A stretch of DNA of 64,000 nt from the NCBI RefSeq assembly GCF_030867095.1, contig NC_081828.1, forward strand, positions 219,263,978 to 219,327,977, given 5' to 3'. Shown here one piece after another: positions 21,321 to 32,282 of the stretch. Every line of letters starts with the position of its first letter. Position 1 is the first letter of the stretch. Source of the stretch: Alligator mississippiensis (Eukaryota; Chordata; Crocodylia; Alligatoridae). Below the pieces are notes generated by a model that was given only the letters and a program-made list of their open reading frames with translations, had not been told where the DNA came from and did no database searches. Position numbers and translations under genes: made by a program.

Positions 21321-24300
21321 AAGGAAGACAGAAGGTTTTGGTTTCTCGTCTGGTTTGGTTATTGGGGTTTGATTTACTTCAAAGCTTCGCTGGAAGGAAC
21401 GAAGCCGGAAACCAGAGTTCCCTCTTTGCTAAGGGAGCAGGGCCGGGAGCCTGCTTCCCTCGCTCTGAAAGGAAAGACTGAAATGAGCTGAATCGATTCA
21501 CTGAGAATAAATTAGCCATGTGCTTTAGGTATTAATCAGACGTCCAAGAAATGGATGCAGGAGCTATGTGCTCCAAACTTGTCTCCTGTCGGGCTCCTCT
21601 TTGCTGCGCTGCTCTCTCATCAGCCCGGTGGTTCTCCGGTTTCTCCCGACCACGATCAGTTTGTTTCGGCCTCTCCAGTTCGTTTCTTTTGAGCCTCTCT
21701 CCTATAATGAATACGGGAAAATCTTGGAAAGCAAATGAATTGCTTGTTTAGCAGTGGAAAGTCCTGACGTGCTCCAAAGGGGGACTTAGAAGTATGTCCA
21801 GGAGAAACAACTTGTCTAAGAAGAAAGAAATCAAGCAGGACGGATTTAGTGCAGGGTTTTATTCAATGCCTTTAAGCTTTCTTGTTCCTCTGCTACCATC
21901 TGTCCTCCCTGACGTACTCCTTTAAAGACGCTCGACCTTCTTCTTGCTGGAGAATCAAACCCCCGGTATTTGCTGTTTCGTGAAGTTGGTGCTTCTGCCG
22001 CTTTGTAGGCCTGACCAACACCCCCAGGATACCATACTCTTGGGACGGCTAATTAAAACTTTGGGCATCCCGAGACAGGCCCTCACATCACTAGTGTATG
22101 TCAAGCCTATGTGGCAGAGGGGACATGAGTGGGAGAAACGGAGTAGGTAATGGTGGGATATTTCTATTTTATTTTTAGCAAAACACGATGAGGAAAAAGT
22201 GCTTGGGGCTGTCTAGATAAGGATGCACTGGGCAGTGATCTGCAAAGGGAAGAAGGGATGAAGCAAATACCCTTGTTAGGCTTATTGGGGAATTGTTGCA
22301 GTTAATAACTTTGCTCTTTAGGTTAGCTGCGATGTAAAGAAACTTAAACCAGTCTGTGCCTTCCCTGCTCTGCTAATAATTGGTATTGCATTAGCTAGCA
22401 CCGACAGCTGGGGATCTCTTACAAACCACCCACCTTCATTGTTTATAGACATCCAGGAAATGTAGGAGAATAGCCCTGCAAACATCTGGGTTTTTAATGC
22501 TAGCTGACAACTTCTAGCAGATAGCGTCATCATTAAAACAGTACAGGAACTAATTACATTTTTTTTGTGTGCGTTGCGGTACATACCTGATGCGACGTCC
22601 AACTCCTCAGCTTCTCCCGATACTCCAGGGCTGTGAAACATCTTTAGCCTTTAAAGAGACAATAGTTAAGTGATAATTCCCACGTCCATACCAAAGTTAA
22701 TTTCTCCTTGGTTATAACCTTATTATATTAGGTGCGGGGGGAGGTTTAAAGGATATGGAAAACCTGACAACAAGCTCTATGATGGGGCATTGGCTTTTAT
22801 TACTCTTGTGCTGAGAAGGACAGTAGGGAAGAGAAATATGGCTCTCTAAAAAGCAAAGCATGCAGCAAATTGTCCCGGGGGGGGGTAGGGGAGGATGGGG
22901 ACAGCACCTAGCCTGGCCCCAGCAGCCTTACCTGGGGTCCTACGGGTCTCCTGGGGTTGATCCAGGTGTGCAGAGCCTGGCCGGTAGCCGGAGAGTGGCT
23001 GTGGCCAGCCAGGCACCGGTTTCTGGTGGCACACGCTGCCATGCCATGCGCCGCCCCGCTTCTTTTCTCTGCACTTTTTTTTAGATACTGGGGTTTCCCA
23101 GTATCTAATTTTGCCACCGTGCTGCAAATATGCAGTGCAGAGAACCGATTCACATGCTCCGTGTGCGTTTTGAGGCACTGCAAAGCGCACGTTCCTGCTC
23201 GTGGGGATGCAGCCAACAAGTCCTTTGCATATCTCTGCAAAACATTAGTGCTCGGACCTTTTCTGATAGCAAGGACCCACCTCTGGCCCCTCTGCAAAGT
23301 ACTCGCTGAGTACTCTAATACCTGACCTATGCTTTAATTATTACTTTCATTCTTTAATTTTATGGTGGCTTTTGCGACAGAGGTTGGGGTTTTTTGGTTT
23401 TTTTGTTTTGCCTTGCAGGAAATGTAGCCCACTTCACTGCCTTACAAGTCTCTCAGGGTTGAGACTTCAAATTTTGAAGGTTTCACTCCATGCCAGCTTT
23501 TCTGTTGCCCTTATTGGGCCTATTCCTCCAATATCTTCTGTAATATATATAATTTGTGGGGGCTGGACCCAATGATCTGCAGCCCCAAACAGTCTCCGGA
23601 AATCTATATTTACATCAGTCTAAAGCGAGCATCAATGTCTTGCTGAAGTAGGATGGTTCTGCTTTGCATTGCTATAATGGACTACGCGAGGCCCGTTCTT
23701 TAATCTCCACGAAATAACTTCTGGAAATGTCAAAGTATCCATGAATTCAATGTGTATTATCATAACTTACCCTTGGAAGGAAAGTTGCTTTCTTCTCTCT
23801 TTCCAGCAGCCATTTATGACGCTATAACTCCGCTCACCGTCTCCCGAGTCGGGGTTGTCATTTAGCGTTCATATATCCTTTTCACTCATTCTTCCACTTA
23901 ATTTTTTTAAATGAATGAATAAATATCGCTACAGAAACTTTAGTGGGCAATAGATGGAACAAAACTATACTGTAAATATGAAGAAGCCCTCGTTCGTGCC
24001 CGAGAGAGAGCCGTATAACTGCCGCTTTTCAGCAGTTACAGCTACAGTATTCCAGCGGGGAGACTCCCTGCAGGGAAATGCTGGCAGCCGCGAGGCAGCA
24101 CGGAGGATTTATTATCAAAATTGACCTGTAATTCTTCTTAACTTCCCTGGCACGATCCAAATTCCCACGACAAACTGGCTAATCCTCCTATTTTGTTACG
24201 GCACGCGCTACTCTGCACAGACGGGGGGTGCTCCAAGTCCGTCTATACTTATTTTACAGTTCTGCAACTTCAAGAGATTTAAATAAATACACTTCTGCTG

Positions 24301-24960
24301 GTGTCGACGAGGGCAGAATCTGACCTTTAGACAGTGCTTTTGTGTGGAAAGGGGAAAAGGCTAGTTGCGGTTTAAAATGTCACAGTGGTTTGAGTTTAAG
24401 ATCTCACGATGGGTTTTCAGGGCTGCCCATTTATTTTCACCCATAACTACCCGTTCCTGGTGGCACTGACAGGTCTGTAATCCCACCCAGCATCCTCCTG
24501 GTTGCTGCTGTTTGTTGAGAGTATTTTTATTTTTGTTCTTAAATCTGAACTGTTTCAAGGACTGATGTCTTTCACCTGTGTGCTCACACACGCATCCTTT
24601 CTGCTCTTGTTAGTTTTCACGGGATAGTAAATGAAAACGCATCAGACAACTAACGTGGCAAATATAGAAATAATCAGCCTGCTGCTAACAATAATGAAAC
24701 TTTTAAACAAATACTTGCAAAAATCATTCATCGTGAAACTAGTTAGCCTGTTGAAGGGTTCGGTTGATATACGAATGGGCTGTACAAACACGGTCCTGTT
24801 GCTTCTCTTGGATGCAAGCACGTAGACCCTCGGGCCCGCCTGGTATTTGTATTTGGTAAGACCCTGTTAAAATGCAGATCCTTTTGTATTAAAAGCGGGA
24901 AAATGCACCGTCTTCAGCTTTTAATATAAAATGTAGCAGTTAATTACGATGCAGTTCGTC
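21321..24960. other. Gene-poor AT-rich stretch
   Basis: No convincing gene. One exon-like block is on the minus strand at about 22573-22641: acceptor-like ctaaag|ATG, 18-19 codons MFHSPGVSGEAEELDVAS, then a good donor CAG|gtatgt. It has no recognised family or partner exon, so it is noted only. Confidence 0.4.
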
Positions 24961-25014
24961 TAATTTATATTTTTTCCCCTTTTTTTAAAAACTTTTTTTT
25001 ACAGTTGGACAAAG

Positions 25015-25530
25015 AGAACCTACAAATGTGACTCAGAAAGAAGAGAAACCTGAAAACAGAGGTTACACAATCAGAAACAACCGATGAAGCTGGTGTGAAA
25101 GAAGCACAGATGGATGCTCAAGATACTCGGGGATGGTTACCAATGTCGGAGGAAGAAGTGGAAGAGATGGAAAAACCCTGCGAACCACAATCTAATGATG
25201 TTGCATTTCAAAAGGTTGGGTTATTTTAAATGTATTAGATTCAAATTTATTTGTCAAAAAAGCTAAGACCAAAAAAAAAAAATCTGAATCTGTTCAGCTA
25301 TTGATTGTAAAAATAGAAGACAAAGTGGCTGCAGATGGAGCTGGAGATCATGAAGAAGCCAAGCTGGAAAAGGTGGAGGGAGCAAACTCATCCTGTCGAA
25401 AAGACCGAAGAAACAGCTGAGTGGGGGCGAAAAGAAAAACGAGTCTTCTCCTGAAAAATGCAAACAAGCAAGCAGAAGGGAGCAGGAAGTCAGTGACGGC
25501 GGGTTCCCGATCAGACACGAGGACAAGGGA
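25015..25530 (+). pseudogene. Exon-like remnant rich in Glu and Lys
   Basis: A strong pyrimidine tract and tttttacag precede 25015. Beyond it, stretches in successive frames read like an acidic nuclear protein: VTQKEEKPENRG, then DARG-less ETTDEAGVKEAQMDAQD and WLPMSEEEVEEMEK (25050-25230), then LLIVKIEDKVAADGAG (25285-25350) and NESSPEKCKQASRREQEV (25440-25495). Frame changes and stops divide them, so it cannot code as it stands. Not recognised. Possibly decayed exons or a retrocopy. Confidence 0.3.
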
Positions 25531-25739
25531 TAAAGTCCTAGGAAAAAACAATAGCTGGACCTCAGGGCAGGAACAAGCCTGAAAGCTATGGAGGCACCAG
25601 CTGCATCAAACGGCAGTCAGCGCCCGCTGTTAGGCTTTTGTGAGCAAACCAAATAGAAACAAAGTCAGTGCAAATATATGAAGGGGGAAAATGGGATGTA
25701 GGTGGAAGCCATGCTGGTGTGAGACAAAAAGAAATGCAA

Positions 25740-25900
25740 AAATCTAGCACGCTTGGTTCCAAAACGATACCTTTTATTAGACCAACTGAGAAATTGCAAA
25801 AAACAAACAAACCCAAATAAACCTTTTTCTGCAAGCTTTCGGGCACATGTGCCCTTCGTCAGGCTCAGGGAAAGTTCAAGGTGGTAAAAAGTCCCCGTAT
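25740..25900 (-). repeat. Interspersed 'taaaagatatca'-family copy, minus orientation
   Basis: cttggttccaaaacgatacctttta..ttagaccaactgag, then tgcaagctttcgggcacatgtgcccttcgtcaggctcag: the reverse of gcctgacgaagggcac..ccgaaagcttgc. The hairpin sequence is well preserved here. Confidence 0.7.
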
Positions 25901-26144
25901 GTAGGAAATAAACTTCATTTTTGCACAGAGGGAGCAGAGGCTGGAAAAAATGGCATGCATAAGAGGGCACTCCAGGTACAGGATTTTGTAAGGCTGTTAT
26001 AAAACGCGGGAGGGGAAAAGGAGGATTGGCATTTACATTGTGAATGAGGTTCTGACACTTAAATAATTCCCCAATAGAGGTCTAGTCTTCGCAAGATTGA
26101 GGCAACAAACTGGTAAAACTGAAAGTCTCAGGGCCCAGAGTTGC

Positions 26145-26225
26145 TAGCCATATAGCTATATGCTATATCTATATCTATATATATACAGATATATATATAC
26201 ACATACACTATATATAGATATTTTT
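26145..26225. repeat. AT-rich TATATC/TATAGA microsatellite
   Basis: Alternating tatatc, tatata and tatagat units; simple sequence only. Confidence 0.7.
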
Positions 26226-26482
26226 TTGTCCATTCTAGCAAGCCTGCAAAGAAAAATGTGTGGGTTAAGTCTGTTTAAAAGGAGCATTTTCCCACCAAAT
26301 TTGGATATTTCCAAAATCTGGTATTTATTAGATGGTTGTGTTTTGTTTTGCCATCTTCATAGGAACGGGAAGGAAGGGAAAGCTTAGAAGTTTCCAAGTC
26401 CAGATCTTAGATGCAAAGTTGAGAGTTGACATTTGAGATTTAAGTTATTCAGATTTAAAATAGTAATGATTCCTCTCCACAG

Positions 26483-26677
26483 GAGCTTGAAATAGGCTGT
26501 CAAATGACTTCTGGAGGCTTACACTTAAAAACGTCTAGCCGTTCTAGTAAAATTCCTCCCCCTGCGGTCACAGACTTCAGAGCAAAACCCTATCACGAGG
26601 TCAGACTCTCCTTGAAGAAAAGAGGATGTCTATCAACACTGAAGCTTATTTTAACAATGAAAATGAAACCAAGATGA
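26483..26677 (+). pseudogene. Exon-like open segment, 64 codons
   Basis: Acceptor-like tcctctccacag at 26471-26482 is followed by an uninterrupted frame of 64 codons beginning ELEIGCQMTS and containing SRSSKIPPPAVTDFRAKPYH and EVRLSLKKRG, ending in TGA at 26675. The composition is protein-like (basic, Pro/Ser linker). No homologue recognised. It may be a genuine last exon or a remnant of the same unit as the blocks at 25015 and 27301. Confidence 0.3.
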
Positions 26678-27300
26678 AAGGGGCATGGTGGTGACCACAC
26701 TTGGAAAATTCTTAAAGCTTGATTTTGTTTTGTTTTGGGGTTTTTTTGCCAAAAGCTAGATTGAGAACAGAGGAGGGGAAATGCTCCCTGCTCCTGGGTG
26801 TATGTATTTAGAGCGTGCTTTCATGTCCTATTGGTGTTTGGTGTGAATCTTTGATGTGCAGCAAATCGGTCCATATTTGAAAAGTGCGACCTCAACCCCA
26901 GCTCCTATGTTGTTTTATTTTTTTGATTCGTGCTCTTGGAAAATAGCATATGCTTAAATCATGGGTGTATACCTGCAGGACTTTCAAACAAAGCTTTTGG
27001 AGAACCCTGATGGGATGCGAGTGTTGCTGTTTGATGCAACCTGCAACAGCTGCTAGATTTTCTCATGTTTGGGGCTTTTTTCCTGAATTAATTTAAGTGC
27101 ATTCTGAGTCAAGGGAAATAACAGGAACAGGCCACTTTTGCACTGTCCATTGGTCTTGCTCATTAGCTGAATTGATGAGGTATCTCCTCAACACTTCTCC
27201 AGAAAACCTGCCCCAGTTTCCATGGTTTAAGGAAAATCCAAGGAGGTGAGTCAGTTGAAGCTAATAAGGCTTTATTAATATTTTTGTTCTTTTGTTTCAG

Positions 27301-27369
27301 CTGTACTTTTACATGTTTGCATTGCATTTGGAGAGACTAACCTCCGAAGATGACATTAGCCCAAAGTGA
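27301..27369 (+). other. Exon-like segment after a strong acceptor
   Basis: A pyrimidine-rich tract with ttcttttgtttcag ends at 27300. The following frame reads LYFYMFALHLERL..TSEDDISPK then TGA at 27367-27369, i.e. 22 codons. This looks like a short terminal coding exon. There is no supporting homologue. Confidence 0.3.
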
Positions 27370-27569
27370 CACCTGCTTTCTGGACGTGTAGACCAAGGGA
27401 AGATAGGCCATCCATCTCCGATGTCAGTCTAGAGAGCAACAGACCATCCCGAGACAGGATCGGGAGCTTCAGCCACCGCCTGTTACTCTTGGACGTTAAC
27501 GCTGCCTCTTTTCAGGACTTCTCTTTGTTTTTGTTTGGAAAAAATGGCAGAAATGGTGCTGTTATTTGA

Positions 27570-28555
27570 CTGACTTCCATAGCCCAGCCTTCAAACAAGC
27601 TTCCAAAACTGGAGCAGTATGCTTTGCATAGTTATATGGCTATATTAAACTTAATTTGACTTTCGTATTTTTTCTCTACCTTAGGGTTAAATGAGAAACA
27701 GCGTGCACTTCCATTAGACAACACATGGGATGCTAAGTGTTGTGTGACCACAGGGAACCACAGCAAGCCAATTATAGCAAGTCACAACTCCTCTTTGCGA
27801 GTTTCCACTTACTAGGTGCTCACGCTGCGATCAAAAGGTGTGACTACAGCTCATGCAGGGATACCCGAGCTGGCTTTAAACTAACGAGCACAGGCGCTGC
27901 TCCCTAAACATAGGGTGACCGTAGCTGCCGGCGTGGCCGGAACGGACCCAGATGCCCAAGCCCGGTCCTGGGCAGTCGGTCAAAAGTATTGCAGAGCAGG
28001 GGACGTTGTTGAATAGCCCTGAGAAGCTGCCACAAAGCAGAGCAAAACCTCCAGAGCTTCAGGGGGTCCCCAGGCCCCTCTCCTGGCTCCAGCCTGACCC
28101 ACATCAGCACCCCCAAAACTCAGGGACCTCTAACCACTGGCAGCCGTGGCCCGGGGGACTGGGTCCTGCGCTCTGCAGCTGTGTCCGGTAGTGCCCCCCC
28201 TGTGTCCACACACACAAGGCCAAGGAAGGGCCAGGAGGGAACAAGGTGGACATCACAGACATCATCGGGAGCAGGCAGCAGCGCTGAGGATTGCCCTGCC
28301 CACGACTGGGAAAAGCAGCCGGCGCAGGTGAAGGATGGAGGCAGGAGGAAGGGGAGGGGGAGGATTTTCTTCTGCTTCTGGTGACTTGAAAGCCCCCAGC
28401 GGTTCCAGTCCAGAAGTGGGGGCAGCTGTGCCACCGTCCCCCGCACCTCCACCCCTACTCTGGATCCACCCCAGACCAGTGGGATGGTCGTCTAACCTGT
28501 CCCGGAGGAGCATTTAACCGCCGAGGTGCCAGAGGTAGGAGCGGGCACGCGGGCG
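27570..28555. other. No gene recognised
   Basis: Transition from AT-rich to GC-rich sequence. Frames are short shadows on both strands. Confidence 0.45.
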
Positions 28556-28559
28556 TAGA

Positions 28560-29035
28560 GTCAGAGAGAAGCGGGGCTGCAAGGGAGCTCCAGAGTTCAC
28601 ATCTAGCCCTGAGGCAGGATCGTCCCCGTTCAAACCATCCCATGCAACCATCATCTAAACGCTACGTAAGACTCCTCTCAACCCTGACACAACACAGAGC
28701 TAACACCCAAACCTGCCACAGGGGAAGCAGGGGGACCGCGGCAGCCCAACATCCTGCTTCTGTAAAACGCTGTCAATATATGCTCCAAAGGGTCTGTGTA
28801 GGGGGCTATGCCCCCACTATCAAGGAAGGCAAACCCCCCCCAGTTTGCACCAACCTGACCATGGAGTACAATTCCTTCCCGACTCCACACACAGCACCGG
28901 TCTGACCCCGAGCAAAGGGGCAAAACCCTCTATCCAGGACCCGCTGGCTTTGCTCCTACCAGGAGAACCGGCACAGCGCAGTCGAAGTCGCCAGTCTGAG
29001 CTGTAGCCAACACCCAGCGCCTCTGGGGAGGCTTA
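28560..29035 (+). repeat. Interspersed GC-rich repeat family, copy 4
   Basis: gcggggctgcaagggagctcc, gttcacatctagccctgaggcaggatc, acctgccacaggggaagcaggggg, tgctccaaagggtctgtg, ctatgcccccactatcaaggaaggc, and cagcgcctctggggaggctta. A minus-oriented CR1-like block (gttagaaagtttatcccaacatccgagccc) follows at about 29040-29190. Confidence 0.65.
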
Positions 29036-29190
29036 AAAACACCCTGACACACTCACAAAGTGCACGTCCCCTTCGACCTCCTGGTAAATTGCTCTCGTGC
29101 CTGATCCTAACGTAGCCCATTCCAGGCCTCGGCCACCCTGTTAGAAAGTTTATCCCAACATCCGAGCCCAATCTCTGTCCAGCCCGTTAC

Positions 29191-30160
29191 CGTCTCAGCC
29201 CGGGCCAGAGGACCTTCTTCTCTTCTGGCAGCTTTGCCGGCCTCTCTCCCACCCCGTTGGGCTCCAACGGTCACGTCCTTACCAGGGAGGGGCAGAGGTC
29301 ACGCCTTGCTGGGCACTGGCGTCTCAGTGACCATCTCCAGCAGAATCTTGTCTGTATTTTTCTGGTGGTGCGATCCCTGGCCTGGCCGTAGCTCTCACCA
29401 GGGCTCTCTTTATGGCTGCACGTGGTGTTGGCAGCTGATGGATGCTTTGAAGCACCGGCCGCACCACGAGAGCGCTGCGCCAGTCGGCACCCACCCCTTG
29501 CCCACCTGCCAGCAGCCCCCGTGAAGAAGCCCAGATGTGAGCAGCCACAAAGGCCGAACCCCCAGCTGTTTGCATCCCCGAGTCAGAGGGGCTGAGCACC
29601 CTCAGCGGTCCCTGCAGTTCGTGCCATCCTCCCCCTTCTTCCTCCTGCAAGGAGGGCAGCATAACCAGCACAGGAAGGCACTCCCGCAGCTCCTGCGAAC
29701 GCTGACCGGCCACAGCGGGACGCTCCTGCCATGCTCACCGTGGAGAAGACCCCCACACGCATTGCAGCTTGCGACCTTCGGTCAGCTGCAGTGAGCGCCC
29801 CAGGGGGCTTGCCGAGCTCAGGAACAGCAGACAGATCCCTGCCTTTCCCTGCTGGAGAAGTGGCCGCCAGACCCAAGTTGCAGGGCACCCGGAGGGCTCT
29901 TTGCTGGGTGTACGCTGGATCCACTAGAGCTAGGGACTAAGCTGGGACTCCTTTCAAGGCACTTCAGCCTTTGGGTTTTTACATGAGAGGAAAGCTGCCG
30001 GTCACCCCTGTCCCGGAGTGGGAGGTTTTCAGGTGAAAGGCTTCAAAGCCCGTTCCTGTCCCAACCTGGACCTTGAAAGCCAATGTGCTTTCAGGGTCCA
30101 GGAAAGAAGAGACCCCCCCCCCCCCCAGGAAAGAAGAGACTCCCTGCTGCCATCAGAAAG
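29191..30160. other. No gene recognised; downstream flank of the KRAB gene
   Basis: GC-rich with only shadow frames. A 14-base C homopolymer lies at about 30111-30126. Confidence 0.4.
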
Positions 30161-30162
30161 CT

Positions 30163-30168
30163 TTTATT
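30163..30168 (-). terminator. Candidate poly(A) signal for the KRAB zinc-finger gene
   Basis: Minus strand gatataaAATAAAAGC, about 2.1 kb past the stop at 32283. No strong GT-rich element follows; it is the best AATAAA seen in that interval, so support is moderate. Confidence 0.35.
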
Positions 30169-30294
30169 TTATATCAACTCCAAAAAAAAATAGAATTGCA
30201 GGAACTGGACCCGAAAGCTGCGTGAAGCCCGGCTCGGGGGTAGCAGGGATGATGCTGCCAGCGCACTGTCCATGGGGCACGAGCCACACATTGA

Positions 30295-30400
30295 ATCATA
30301 GAAATGTAGTGTTGGAAGGGACCTTGGGAAGTCGCATCTAGTCCACAACCCCCTGCTCAGAGCAGGACCAGCCCCAACTACATCATCCCAGCCAAAGCTT
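30295..30400 (-). mobile_element. CR1 LINE tail fragment
   Basis: aatcatagaaatgtagtgttggaagggacc, catctagtcc, gctcagagcaggaccagccccaactacatcatcccagccaaagc. Terminal about 100 bp only. Confidence 0.85.
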
Positions 30401-32282
30401 TGGGACACGTGCACTGACAGTTTGGGGAGGGAACAAAGGGGCACCCACCAGGTGGGACAGGGCCCGTGTCAGTTCACCAGCTCCTGCATGCCGTCTTCCT
30501 TCTCCCCAGCTGGCCTTTGCACCCACAGGGAAGCTTGAACTGCGCCCAGCACCAGGCCTTGCGATGACTTTTTGAATCACCGTAGCACCCTGGGGTCCTG
30601 CTCGATGTCCAGGGCTGCACCGCACCACAGCAGCGGTTCTCCAGGCACCCCGTGGGAAGTGCCAGCTCTCAGCTCTTCCTCCGTTGCCGGTTACGGAAAG
30701 AGACTAGCGCGATTCTACGGTCACAGGATGCCAGGCAGACCACAGCAGGGCAGGACAGCTTTGACACTGGATTTGTAGTTGAAAGCTCGGGGTGTAGCTG
30801 GCAAGGTGTGCAATCGCTGACACGCTAACAGTGCTGCTACAAGGATCTCCCGGGTGCCTTAGCTCTCCGGCTGATGATTGCTGTGCTGGAGGCGGTCAGC
30901 AGGGCCTGGCCCAAAGAAACTGGGCTGACAGTAAAAGAGGAAACGCACAACCAGCAAAAAGCAGCTGTGTGTGCATTGCTCCCTCAGCCTCCTTTGCCCA
31001 GGCGGGGCAAGTGCCTATTTAAAAACAGGAACGGATAAAGCCTCTCTGCCAGGGAGCTGCTCCTAATGCTTCATGCTGGAGGGGCACCCACCTTCGCGGG
31101 GAGTGCCCGGCTGGTGCCGAGACCCAAAGGCAGAGCCTTCTCTTTGGGCGACGTTAAGTGCATCGATGCTCCCATTCGCCCCACGTGTAATGAAGTGCAC
31201 TTTGGAGCGACAAGGCCGGGATAAAAGTGCTGCCTCCCTGCGTCTCCTAGGGCTGTTCAGAGACTGAGCGCCTACGGCCCAGCAGAGACTGCCTGAATGC
31301 TCAGGCTGAGAGCCCGTCCCCCCCGTGCTGAGTCCAGTCACGGGCTGAAAAGCACCCAAGGCCTGAAGACAAGACATGGAGGGGGACAGCTGGAGTGCAC
31401 TCAGCTCCTGGATGCCTCTGCAGCTGGCACCACACGTGCAATCTGAGGGCACAGCTCTCCTCAGCCATCCCTCTGCCCCAGACCCAGGCACTGCTTCAAC
31501 GTGGAGCACTACAGGGTGGGAAACAGGTTTCCCCGGGGCCATCTCCCCTCCACACACACCAGGGAGGTCAGTGGCTGCACCCGGGACCCAATGGACTGTG
31601 CCGTCTCCATCCAGGCTTGGTCTCCCAAGAGCCACAGACACTGTCCCGTCTCTGCATCCAGGCACCATACAGAAGCGTGCCGTGTTGGCGAGTCCGGGGT
31701 CTCCCTACCAACCCGTCAGTTTTATCCCCTTTCACAGCGGGGCGGGTTCGAAATGAGAAGGGGCCTGTGGGAAGGTCACTGTGCTCCTTCACAGGGAGCT
31801 CCCCTCAGCTTCCAGCCGTCTCACGACTGATGCTGCCATTAGTCACCGCCCACCCACAGGATCTCCGTTCTGAGCAGCACCCCCCAATGCCCAAGATCCT
31901 CTTAGCTCCCCGTCACCGCAGCCTGCGTGGACACCACGAATTCCCGCCCTTGGAGCCTTCTCTGCATCCTGTGCTGCCGGCCCCTGTATGGTGCTCCTGC
32001 AGGCTCCTGACTGCAGACGTTGCCCGGTTCGACTCTGGTGCCTTTCGTGCAACGACTGGCAAGGCTCAGAGCTGTCTGCAGCGCAGGCAAGGCGGCTGGA
32101 GCAGAGGCGGGCGGTCTTCGGGCTGCACTATGCACTCGGTGCCAGCCCCACCAGCCTTCGCTCCACGGTCGCGCTCCTGTTGCTTCCAGGGTTTCAGCTT
32201 CTCCAGCAACGCCGCTGCTCCCAGCTGGGGTCCTCGGGTGCCTTGCTGTGGTGGGCTTCAAGCTGTCGTCACAGCCCAGGCC

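Noticed and set aside
29905-29945. 'ggatccactagagctaggg', resembling cloning polylinker
   Set aside because: Only partial resemblance, lacks adjoining vector sites, and flanks are genomic.
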